DNA of 64,000 nt, from NCBI RefSeq assembly GCF_009727055.1, contig NC_052350.1:14147658-14211657 (forward strand). Direction: 5' to 3'. Made by a program: the position numbers and the translations under genes. The notes under the pieces were generated by a model. That model saw only the letters and a program-made list of their open reading frames with translations. It did no database searches and was not told the DNA's origin. Positions 24,188 to 34,049 of this stretch are shown in pieces; within the stretch, counting starts at the first letter, position 1; every line of letters starts with the position of its first letter. The stretch comes from Benincasa hispida. Its lineage: Eukaryota; Streptophyta; Magnoliopsida; Cucurbitales; Cucurbitaceae.

Positions 24188-26583
24188 GTCTATATGATAT
24201 ATAGTCTTCATCTCCCACTTAATCGATTGTCTACCTCCTATCTTCCTCAATCCAATATCATACAGAGCCCACAAATCCTAAATTCTCACATCGAGAATAC
24301 CAAGGTAACCATGTATTCGAGGTGTTCTAAATCCATTCATGGATCGAGTTCGACTCGATTGGATTCGAGGTTGATTCAGTTGTTCATGTTGTTGGCTGTT
24401 TCGTTCGTTGCATTCGAGTGCATCGTTTGGATGTAGAGGAAATTGATTGAGGGATACTAGAAGAATAGTTCTTCAAAGGTACACATACTCTATCCCTTGT
24501 ATTTTCTTGTAGCGTGCGGTTAATTTATGTTTATGCATAATTTGTTCGTTTTCGTTTAAGACTATAATTGTTGTGTTCATTCTGAATAGAATTTGGAACG
24601 ATCCACTTCTGCTGCTCATGGAGATTTTTTTTTTATTTCCTTCAATAACTTAAGTAGTCACTAATTGGGAACTTTAAGCTCATTCTTTTAAATATTTTCC
24701 CTCCTAAGGTAGCGGTAGATGTCTCGAAGCCGAGTAAATCTGCCAGTCAGTCACTGATCAGGATTGTCCAATAGTTTGAAGTTTAGATAGCTACTATGTC
24801 AGATAACTCTATTTTTGTTTGTACATGTCATGAGAGGCAGGGTAAGACTTGTATAAACTGATGTTGTATCTGGACTTGGATTTATGTAACCATTATATAC
24901 TGTTGTAATCTTCTGATTAGCAATACTTGTACGAGATGAATTGTTGATAAGATTTGTATGAAGTTGTGGAAGGTATAAACTACTAACCAAGTTTAACAAA
25001 TGCTAAGGAGACAAGGTCACAGGAATAGGTAGGACAGTAGTTGTCACAACAAGATTGGTGATTACTCTCTTCATATCCCTTCTCGAGTTTAGAGGATAAT
25101 CTGGGTAGGGGTATGATAGCTACACAAGAAGGAATTCAATCCTCCCCATTCCAGGTCTTAAACAATGTGACGTCATATCTTCTTCTGGCCCGATAGGGGT
25201 TCGGTTATAGTTGGACTATGACTAATTGTTCATTAAAGGGACTGATGGTACATAAGGAGTTAGATGTGATTATAAGGGTAAAACGGTAATTTTGATTCAA
25301 CTGTACTCACGAGCAATTTGTGAAGGGTCAACGCACTATTGATTGGTTATATCCAATGGACATATAATTAACAAAGAGTGCAATTGTTCATCTTTAATGG
25401 AGTGATCGACAGTTAACGAAGATTGATTAATTTAATTAAAGAGGTTAATTAATTAATCTCATATAATTTGAACTTCAATCTATAGGTTCATAAGGTCCCT
25501 TGTTAGCTCAATAAGAATTAATGAAAATCAAATTAATCTTGGATTAATTTGAATTGTTCTAATTAATTAAAGGGAATTAATTGTATATGATACAATTATT
25601 ATAATGTACGTGATACATTATAGTATAAAGTTTTAATAAGAGAAATAAATATTTGAAATGATTCGAATATTAATTATATGAATATGATTTATATAAAAAC
25701 TATAGGTTAAAATTATGTGAATATGATTCATATCAATGCTATAGTTTATATGAGAGAATAATAATCTATATGTGATATTATATGTGATATAATAAACTAT
25801 ATAGGTTATATATTACCTGTGTTATAATATAGGCTTACATTTAGTTATATTATGTAATATAATTAAATAAACAATTTTGAATTTTGAATTAAAAATCAAT
25901 TAATTCTTAGGGAGTTATTTTATTAAGTGGGAAGTTATTTTTCATTTCTCTCATACACGTAGTGGGCTAGAGGATGAAAGAGGAGGATTTTATTTTTACG
26001 TGAAAAAAAAAAATTGGTTTCAACAGATTACTCTCCCTCTCATCTCAATCTTCATAGATCTCCATCTTCTCAATAATTTTCTCTCTAGAAAAACTAAAAT
26101 CTTCTTTCACCAAAATTAACACATAGAAACCCACAACTTCATGTGATTTTCACCTTGACACTAACGAGGAAGATATTATGATGGTGTCCTCACTGTGTGT
26201 TCTTAGGTTGTTGTATTTGGTGTTTCAAGTTGGAGAGAAGTTTTTTCAAAGTTCATGATTTCGCAGGAGGGAAAGCGAGAAGATAGTTCTTCAAGGATTA
26301 GTAACATATCATCGTCCTTTCTCTGTTAATTCAGTAGAAGCATGCTTAGGTTCTTTGTTATGTTCTTTGTTATTTATCCTGTTGTTTTTGTCATTCTACA
26401 ATTTAAAGTTCTGTAAAATAAAATTAGAGACACGAATGCGTTCATACACTTCCGTTTCGGGAATTCAATCCCTTCAAAATTTTCATTTATTACTTTATTA
26501 GTTGTTGCATCAACGTTTAAAAAAGGATGTATTAATTATAAAATGACATTAAATTTACTAAAAAGTGTTGAGGTAACTCGAAT

Positions 26584-26890
26584 AATTTAAAGTCATAAAC
26601 ATTTCTGAATTAAATATGGAAAAGGAGATTCATAATTTTGTAAATAAATATATAAATAACTACTTAAAAAATTCTAACTAATATTCTTCATTTGATCTAT
26701 AAATAAAACACATAGTGTCATCTTCTAATTTTTTTAAATGGTTGAATTAATTTAAAGTCATCAATTTTTGAACTAAATATGGAAAAGGAAATTCATAATT
26801 TTGTAAATAAATATATAAATAACTACTTAATTCTAACTAATATTTTCAATTTGATCAATAAATAAATACATAGTGCCATTTCTGTTTTTT
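26584..26890 (+). repeat. Tandem duplication of about 164 bp
   Basis: AATTTAAAGTCATAAAC at 26584 recurs at 26748, and both copies continue through ATATGGAAAAGGA, TTCATAATTTTGTAAATAAA and ATAACTACTTAA to a CATAGTG word. The second copy has small deletions. No function is apparent. Confidence 0.8.
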
Positions 26891-26916
26891 CTAAAAAAAT
26901 AGTTGAACAAACATTA

Positions 26917-27209
26917 AGGTCATATTTGGTAATTATTAAGTTTCTGGTTTTTGTTTTTTAAAATAAAACATATTTCATTCACAGTTCTTATAACGATTTG
27001 CATCTTTATTAAGTAAAATGGTTGAATTCTTAGTCAAATTTTGAAAACAAAAACAACTACTTTTTTAAATTCTCAAATTTTAGTTTGGTTCTTTAAACCA
27101 TTTGTGAAAAATAGATAACAAATGAATAAACTTGGGATCGAAGTAGTGTCTATAGACTTAATTTTAAAAAAACAAAAACAAAAAACAAAATAATTATCAA
27201 ACAAAACCT
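26917..27209. mobile_element. MITE of the TTTGGTAA family, copy 1
   Basis: Left end AAGGTCATATTTGGTAATTA pairs with the right end read in reverse, AGGTTTTGTTTGATAATTA. The interior has TTTTTGTTTTTTAAAATAAA near the left and AAAAAAACAAAAACAAAAAA near the right. The same ends recur at 59281-59545, with right-end remnants near 50270-50440 and 53960-54175. Confidence 0.7.
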
Positions 27210-28300
27210 AAATAACTCAATTTGGCTTTTGTCTTTAGTATAATTTAAATTCTCAAAGTTTTCTCGTTCCATAAAAATCTTATAATGAATAGGGGTTATG
27301 ATGTTGGGAATGTTTCCTTCATCACACCTTTCGACATTATAACTACTTGGCACATTCTCTTGTGGGAGAAAATCATTTGAAGAGCGGATGTCTTCTCTTC
27401 TCTATATCTTTTATCTCCAATGGTTGTCTTTTTTGTCGTCTTTCGATATTGTTCTCTAGTTTGTTGCGTCATTTGTTTTCTTTATATAAAAAATCAATTA
27501 AATCATCATATAAAAAGATAAAACTTGTTAAATTTTAGCATCAGAAAAAACTAACATGTCATTTAAATCATTGTTTTGTTAACATGCCCATACACAATAT
27601 TCCCATTTAAGCATGTTACTTTTGAATAATTAAATTTTATTGATTAGCAAGTCAAATTTTACTTTAGGAGGTTTTGTATATGTCATGATATACGTAATGC
27701 TTTCAATATAACAATAATTTAGTGGTAAATCAATGTTTGTAAATAATTGATAAGATTGAGAATTTCAAATTATTAAAGACCAAATTGAAAATTACCTAAA
27801 AGAGGGGCAATTTTTTAATCCAAAGTGTATATATAAGTTAATAGAGCTATTTTTATATAATATAAAAGTTCATAGAAAATCATAAACATAATGTAAAATT
27901 GAAATCATTTCTTAAAATAGGACAAATTTGACTATGAAATTGCTGCTAATGAAGAAAGAAGTCCAACGAAGAGAAGTTTTACTTTTATTCCGATGAATTT
28001 AAGGAACCGTTGAAAGTCGCGGTACCAAAAAACGTTTTCTCTTGACGATTAAGTTTTCACAAAACAAAGCAGTCCCATGTCTGGACGCGATAGGACAAGA
28101 GTCAATGGTCGGTGATGACATGTCATCATATTATTATCTACGCGAAAAAGACGGAATACAATTTATTATTATTATCTTCGTTTGTCATTTGAGGATCTTT
28201 TATTTGAATATTGTTGTTTTGAAAACCTTTTATGAAAATATTGTTGTTTTAAAACTAATTAGAGATTTGTGGTAGTTTTCTGTATTCAAGACTTTTAGTG
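27210..28300. other. Intergenic DNA, no gene recognised
   Basis: Short open frames (27347-27538, 28042-28275) show no known domain and no codon pattern I trust. The stretch 27960-28140 is slightly less AT-rich. Confidence 0.5.
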
Positions 28301-28301
28301 A

Positions 28302-28450
28302 GGATTGAGAATTCGATATGGGTAGATGTCGAAGATTGAGAATTGGACGAAGTTGAATGTCGAGGGTTGAGAACTCGACGATGGTGGATCGGTCTCTTTG
28401 GAGACTTGTCGAGTGTTGAACATTCGACATACATAAGTCGAAAGTTCAAC
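28302..28450. repeat. GTCGAGGGTTGAGAACTCGA-type short inverted repeats
   Basis: Six or so degenerate units with GTCGA, GTTGAGAA and TCGAC in direct and inverted order, including the hairpin-like GTCGAGTGTTGAACATTCGAC region at 28409-28430. The layout resembles transposon subterminal arrays such as those in the CACTA element at 7598, but no tip is found. Confidence 0.55.
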
Positions 28451-29029
28451 CCTCACAAGCTGATGTCTCGTCCCATCGTCGTTGTCAACTTGCCGATGCC
28501 AGCTTGCGCTGCTGACCGAATATGGGCAGCTTTAAACTTATGTCGTGCTGTCGTGCCTCCTCCCCTAACCACTGATTTTAATTTCAACTCCCATGGAACA
28601 CTCGACCTATGTGTTTCTAAACCACTCCCCTCCCATTCTTAGATTACATTTCGTCTTTGCCTTTGCCATCTCATTTCTGAAAATCTCTGCCTTCTTCCTC
28701 CTTGCGCATATTAAATCCCCCTCCTCCCATTTTTTACCTCACAGCTTTTCATTTCCATTTCTCTTCTTCTATTTCGTTTGATACAAACTATTCTCACACT
28801 TATCCCTTGATCACAAACTATACTGATTCGTTACTCTACTAAAAAAAATTTAAAAAAATAATTATAAATTTTATTTTTGTTCTTATATATATATTTTTTA
28901 TAGATTCTAATATTTTTTTTTTTTTTGTAGTTGTTGCTAGATAACAAATAACAGGAAAAAAGGGTGAACGTTGTCACTTTGAAGGAAAAAAAATTACTGT
29001 CCATATTTTAGTATTAACTTTGAAAACAT

Positions 29030-29450
29030 AGTTTTAAAATGTTTAATTTATTGTTATGTTTAAAAAGTTGCTTTTCATAAACCTTAATATTTTTAGTTTA
29101 ATACAAAATTATTGTTATGTTTAAAAATAATTATAAAAAGTTTAATTTATTGTTATGTTTAAAAATAGTTTTAAAAAAATTAATTTATTGTTATGTTTAA
29201 AAATAGTTTTTTTAGTATTAATTTTGAAAAAATAATTTAGCTATAGTTTTAAAAAGTTTAATTTATTATTATGTCTAAAAATAGTTATGAAAAGTTAATT
29301 TGTTGTTAGGTTTAAAAATAGTTTTAAAAAATTTAATTTATTGTTATGTTTAAAAATAGTTTTAAAAATTTTAATTTATTGTTATGTTTTAAAAATTTTA
29401 ATTTATTGTTATGTTTAAAGATTGTTTTAAGAAGTTTAATTTATTGTTAT
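29030..29450 (+). repeat. AT-rich tandem repeat, unit about 35-40 bp
   Basis: About ten units built from GTTTAATTTATTGTTATG and TTTAAAAATAGTTTTAAAAA, with variable spacers. It precedes the MULE transposase by about 130 bp and could form part of the element's 5' region or simply be satellite-like DNA. Confidence 0.85.
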
Positions 29451-29575
29451 GTTTTATTGTAATTTTTTAAATATATTTCTTATTGTAATTTTTATTGTAA
29501 TTTTTTTTTTCTTAAGTTTGATAATTAGTAGAACAATTAGTAATGTATTATTTGTCTTTTTTTTCTTTTTAGAAA

Positions 29576-31366
29576 ATGGCGGACAAATGTTTGGGATTTA
29601 TGTTGTTTACAAATGGTAATATAATTGATGGTATTGATGGAGTTGACTATGACCAACCACCAAGTAAGAATTTTAGCATAAATGTGAACAGTAGAATTGT
29701 ATTTGAACAATTCATTGAAATGGTTGGGATGTCACTTAGTGTAGATATGGGAACAAATCAATTAGAAATAATATATAGACATTCTAACCTCGAACCATCT
29801 GGATCGTTTATGTCATTCCCTATTCCGAATGCACAAGCTATGAACTTGATATTCTCAATCGCGATGTCACTGCCGAATTTAGTGCATCTGTATGTAAATA
29901 TAAATAGGATAGGGTTGGATATAAACTTGAATGCACCATTTAGTCAGTTTGAAGATCCAACTCAATGTATTGATCCTGATCCGGAGTCAGTTGCATCGCC
30001 ATGTGATAATGAAGATATGGCGGCTAACAATCAGTATAGAGATTTCAGAACAGAAAAGGACGATGAATTTAAAAAGTTGGATTTCGATGGTCGTGAACAT
30101 AAGTTACCTTTAGATACATTCAACAATTTGGATATGAATGAACTAGATAACATTAAAGAACATGACCCAATTGTAGCCCCTATGGACGTTGACAATACTC
30201 AGTTGTATGAAGAAATGATTTGTCAAGATAAAGAAATGCTATAACACGCGGTCAAATATTTTGCTATTAAATATCATGCACCATATGAGGTTGTGGAATC
30301 AACACTAACGATTTGGACAATTCGGTGTAAAAAGTGGGAAGAAGGTTGCAAATGGAGACTTCGTGCAATAAAGAAAAAATCGCATGGTTTGTTCGAGATC
30401 ACTAAGTATGATGAGCAACATATATGTTTTTATTTAAAACTGAGTCAAAGTCATGTGCAATTGGATTCATCAATGATTGCACTAGAGTTTTGTGGTGCCT
30501 TTAGAGAAAAACCATCTATCAGCGTGGCACAACTACAGTCTCAAATCAAAGTTTAGATATCATGTTCCTTAGGGTATGGGAGGGAAAAAGTAAAGCGTTG
30601 GCTAAAGTGTTCAGTGATTGGGATGAGTCTTACAAATTGTTACCTAGGTGGTTGTATATGGTTAAGCAGACCAATCTCAAAACATGTGTAGAGTGAAGAG
30701 TGAAAGAACCGCTTACTGAAGGTCGTGTTATCCTAACTTCTGTATTTTGGGCATTTGGTCCTTGTATAGAAGTTTTTAATAAATGTCTGTCGATAATTCA
30801 GATAGATGGTACCACTTGTATGACAAATTTTGAGGAAAATTGCTTATTGCTACATCAGTTGACTCAAATGGACATCTAGTAAGCATGAAGTACAATCATA
30901 CGATCTATATGAATGTGTGTTTCATATGAAGATCGGATGTCATAGTCTCAATTCTAAAGGAGGAAATGTTCAAATATTGAGGCTAAATAGGTCCGAGCGG
31001 TACTGTTCATGTAACAAGTGACAAGCGTTCGATATTCCATGCTCGCATTTATGACAGTTTGCTCACATTTTAACATGAATTACGAAGACTTTATTGAGGA
31101 CTACTATAAATTGTCAACATATGCTGAATGTTACTCTCCTCAATTTTAACCTGTACCGCATAAATATTACTGGATCACACACCCTAATATGTCTGTCTTA
31201 CATGTTGATCCATCGATGTTGAGAAAACCTAGTAGACCAAAAAGTTCATGTTATAACGAGATGGATTGGACAGAACCAGTCACTCGACAAGAATGTGGAT
31301 TTTGTAATCAGATAGGCCATAATCGAAGAAAATGTCATTTGTTACTAAGACGGGCTCCAAACAATT
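29576..31366 (+). pseudogene. MuDR-type (MULE) transposase pseudogene
   Basis: ATG 29576 opens a frame of 222 codons ending in TAA at 30242, where related proteins usually have glutamine (LQHAVKYFAIKYH), so a CAA-to-TAA change is likely. Reading on gives the MuDR DNA-binding domain (KYFAIKYH, then WTIRCKKW and CKWRLRA) to about 30555. After a frameshift come VWEGKSKALAKVF, SDWDESYKLLPRWLYMVKQT and VFWAFGPCIEVF, then IQIDGT with the first catalytic Asp near 30800. The middle of the catalytic domain is missing after about 30880. A SWIM zinc finger (CSCNK, then FDIPCSHL) is at 31005-31055 and a CCHC knuckle (CGFCNQIGHNRRKC) at 31296-31337, before a TAG stop at 31366. Several stops interrupt it, so it is dead. 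Family identification is firm. Confidence 0.85.
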
Positions 31367-31745
31367 AGGGATTGAGAAATAAATATTTTTTTCATGTATA
31401 TTTAACTAAGTGTAGATGATACAGTATATTCAATTTTTTATTATAATTTATAAAGTTGTACATTATTCTTTTAATTGAGAAATAAATATATTTAATTAAG
31501 TGTAGATACTTTTATTTATTATAATTTATAAAGTTGTACATTATTTTTTTAATTAAGTTGTACATTATTTAATTGAGAAATAAATAATTTTTTTTATCAT
31601 GTATATTTAATTAAATGTAGATGATACTTTTATTGTATATTCAGATCATGTTGATTCATTAGTTAATAAAGTTGTACATTATTCTTCTAATTGAGAAGTA
31701 AATATTTTTTTTAATCGAGAAATAAATATTTTTTTCTTTCATATC

Positions 31746-33700
31746 ATGGCTTTAAACCCAGAACCTATTGATCCCGATGTTTTGTACGACCAGTCCATTC
31801 ATCGATCATCTGATGTATGGCAAGATCGTACTACTGGAGAAATATCTTACAGGCATCGAGAGGCAGTTGTCCAGCCACACTATCCCACTCCACCCTCGAA
31901 TACTACTGCTACTCTACACATCTGGATTCTATGGGTTTATCAGATTGAGATTTATTCAGTTGGACTGGCATCAGATCACAGCCTTGGTCAAGAGATGAAG
32001 GTCTGAGACGCATACATTTCATATGTCTGTTAGAGAGTGCATTATCACTCTACGAGACATAGAAGTGTTGTTGGGTTACCTGTTGACGGTGAGCCGGACA
32101 CCGGAATGATGTATGATGACTGGTTACAAGTTTGTCAACTGTACCTCGGTGTGACCCCACCTGCCGACAAAATTAAAGGATCGATGTTAAATTTGATATG
32201 GTTAGAGACACAATTCTGCGAGCTCGCAGATGATGCAGATGAGGAAACCGTCATAAGATATGCGAGAGCATATATACTAAAAATGATGGGTGGAAGTCTG
32301 TTTTCCGACAAATCAAGTCATTTTGTTCACTTGATGTTCTTGCCACTATTAGCTAACCTCTATGATGTATTCGTGGGGTGGAGCATATTTTTCATGGTTG
32401 TATAGACAACTATGCAAAGCAACAAGACCTGAGGTTTGTGAGATAGTTGGGTCTCTCATACTTTTGTAACTATGGGCTTGGGAGCAATTTCCAACAATGG
32501 CTCCATAGCTACAACATGTAAATGATGCTCAGTTAGCTGGACAAGCCTACAGTTCTCGATATATTTTAATTCAATTTAATTTTTATATGACTAGTTAATT
32601 TAGAATCTAAATTATCAATTTAAAATTTTAGGTGGAGAGACAAATTTTATGTGACTAGGACAGCCACACATGTAGTCAGATACATGTTTGACCTACTTCA
32701 ACCTGATCAGGTACATTAACACTGAACCAAATTGATTATTTTATACACATTTTTATTGTATTTATCTTTAATGTTTTCTAATATAATATTTTGTGTTTCA
32801 GGTTATTTGGGAGCCCTACAAAATTATTATGCACACTTTGCACAATTTATGTACGAATGTTCAAAACATATGGCGGACGATGAGTCCTTTCATATGTTTT
32901 CACCTTGGTGAATGACATCTTCCGATAGGGTGATGAGACAATTCGGTTTTCAGCAGGATGTCTCATCGCCTTGTACTACTGAACTCCTACTGCATGATAT
33001 TGACTTAAGTACTGGAGATTGGTCTAAAAAAGTTGTACATCTGGTAGTGTGATATTGGAGATTGGTCTAAAAAAGTTGCACATTTGGTAGTGTGATGGCA
33101 TTATCGTGCAAGGTTTATTGCAATGGGGGTTTCTATTGAACAGTTTAACATGGATGTCATTCAAGACTAAATTCATTGGTATAATAATATCACAAGGTGC
33201 TACGTCACTCGTCCGGGAGGAGATGTGGGTCATCGGGTAAATGAATGAATATTATATAATTTAAATTTATTTTAAATATTATCTAATGGTTTTATAATTC
33301 ACAAAGATCGAACAACAGTAGACTCCGTGATGTTATAAATGAGTCGAATCAGATTCTTGCTATATGTAGTGACAACCAGAGTCATATGGAGGAGATACAT
33401 TATATGTACAATATACCTATTGTTCCTCCACCAGCTCTTAGACGTAGAGGACCTGTACGGAAAGAGGATGAGTTTGATGAGGTTGCCCACAATGTGGAAG
33501 ATTTTCCCCATGTGATGCAGACGTATAGTCAAACTGATTATATTAGTTCGATGATGATGATACCAGCATTTGGTTCAGAACATTATGACTCAGAGGTTGG
33601 TCCTTCGTCTTCATACGTGCATGGACATGGTCGGGGTCATGGAAAGTATAATGAATATTTGTATTATGAAGCGTCTGCAGATGTATCAGAGCAACCTTAA
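31746..33700 (+). pseudogene. Plant mobile domain (PMD, MAIN-like) protein, broken
   Basis: Begins MALNPEPIDPDVLYDQ at 31746, then frameshifts. The PMD core is clear: LPLLYTSGFYGF in a second frame, GLPVDGEPDTGMMYDDW at about 32078, and FVHLMFLPLLANLYD near 32322. Damaged blocks continue as LYRQLCKATRPEVCEIVGS near 32400 and WAWEQFPTMAP near 32476. Further exons are 32632-32710 (WRDKFYVTRTATHVVRYMF; donor GTACAT), 32802-33236 (VIWEPYKIIMHTLHN; DRVMRQFGFQQD) and about 33309-33700 (NSRLRDVINESNQILAI to a TAA stop), the last ending in a Gly/His-rich tail. A 41-bp tandem duplication disrupts the third exon. PMD proteins occur both as cellular silencing or development factors (MAIN, MAIL1) and inside transposons; the position next to a MULE transposase favours the latter. 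Confidence 0.75.
33014..33096 (+). repeat. 41-bp tandem duplication inside the PMD exon
   Basis: GGAGATTGGTCTAAAAAAG followed by TTGYACATYTGGTAGTGTG occurs twice head to tail with only two or three differences. It inserts extra codons and a stop into the conserved DWSKK block. Confidence 0.9.
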
Positions 33701-33817
33701 GTTCGAAGTCGACGACGACAACCAGCTTGAAATTGATGCGTCCGCCTTGTGGGACACATTGATTTTTATAATTATTTTTTTAATGAGATATTTTAATTTA
33801 CACTTTATTATTTTTAT

Positions 33818-33852
33818 GATATATATATATATATATAATATATATATATATA
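33818..33852. repeat. (TA)n microsatellite
   Basis: Pure TA dinucleotide tract with one small interruption, just after the PMD reading frame. Confidence 0.9.
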
Positions 33853-34049
33853 GAAGAAGTTAAGTTAAGATGGTTTAAAAAATAATAAAATATTGTAAAG
33901 TGGAATATACTAAATAATAACATAATGGAAAATTTAAAAAAATAGCATTGTTGAAAATAATAAAATAATGCCAACAATTGTATTATCGAACTCGTCATTC
34001 TAAAATTATAAACAAATTCTATAAGTAAATTGCTTTTAAATCCAATCAA

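Larger units (their letters stand above)
18709..24644 (+). mobile_element. Solo LTR copy C1 inside element F
   Basis: Starts TGTTAGGATTGATATCCTAA and ends TTTATTTCCTTCA at 24644. Flanks are TTAAC (18704-18708) and ATAAC (24645-24649), a 5-bp duplication with one change. Its own sequence is 18709-18939, 21065-22370 and 24188-24644, about 2 kb, broken by C2 and D. It carries ACGATCGT-like motif remnants at 22225-22370 and 24190-24240 and AAATTCTCACATCGAGAATA at about 24281. Confidence 0.85.
16633..25118 (+). mobile_element. LTR of a different, probably Ty3-gypsy, family (element F) inside copy E
   Basis: It interrupts copy E between GGGAGCTAGGAACATA and GCTACACAAGAAGG. Left edge is TGTAAATCCCTAAGC, right edge GGGTAGGGGTATGATA, which looks like a mutated GGGGTGTGACA end of many gypsy LTRs. 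The flanks GTTAT (16628-16632) and GCTAC (25119-25123) fit a 5-bp duplication with two C-to-T changes. Own sequence is 16633-18708 plus 24645-25118, about 2.55 kb, without coding capacity. The gypsy assignment rests only on the edge motifs. Strand is assumed. Confidence 0.6.
14058..26476 (+). mobile_element. Solo LTR copy E, outermost host of the nest, AAATT duplication
   Basis: Starts TATTGGGATTAATGCCTTAA (first G mutated to A) and ends CAATCCCTTCA. It is flanked by AAATT at 14053-14057 and 26477-26481. Its own sequence is in three pieces, 14058-14488, 16470-16632 and 25119-26476, about 1.95 kb in all, separated by insertions G and F. The pieces join in family order: the GACCATAGTTACTTGACC block follows insertion G and the GCTACACAAGAAGGAATTC block follows insertion F. 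No internal retrotransposon region remains, so this is a solo LTR. Confidence 0.85.
28790..33860 (+). mobile_element. Mutator-like element carrying transposase and plant-mobile-domain genes
   Basis: The two broken genes at 29576-31366 and 31746-33700 are in the same orientation, only 380 bp apart, and both belong to families found in plant transposons. I treat them as one element, but no long terminal inverted repeats or 9-bp duplication could be found by eye, so the limits given are guesses: AT-rich DNA before 29576 and the (TA)n tract after 33815. Confidence 0.45.

Noticed and set aside
24713..24724. CCTAAGGTAGCG, as in large-subunit rRNA genes
   Set aside because: Only 12 bases match and the sequence on either side does not continue as rRNA; it lies inside LTR element F.
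28343..28781. Open frames of 99 and 62 codons in a GC-richer stretch
   Set aside because: No domain, overlapping frames on both strands, and repeats explain the openness.
29030..29450. Regular repeats that could suggest a CRISPR array
   Set aside because: Spacers are themselves repetitive and A-rich, and the context is a eukaryotic genome.
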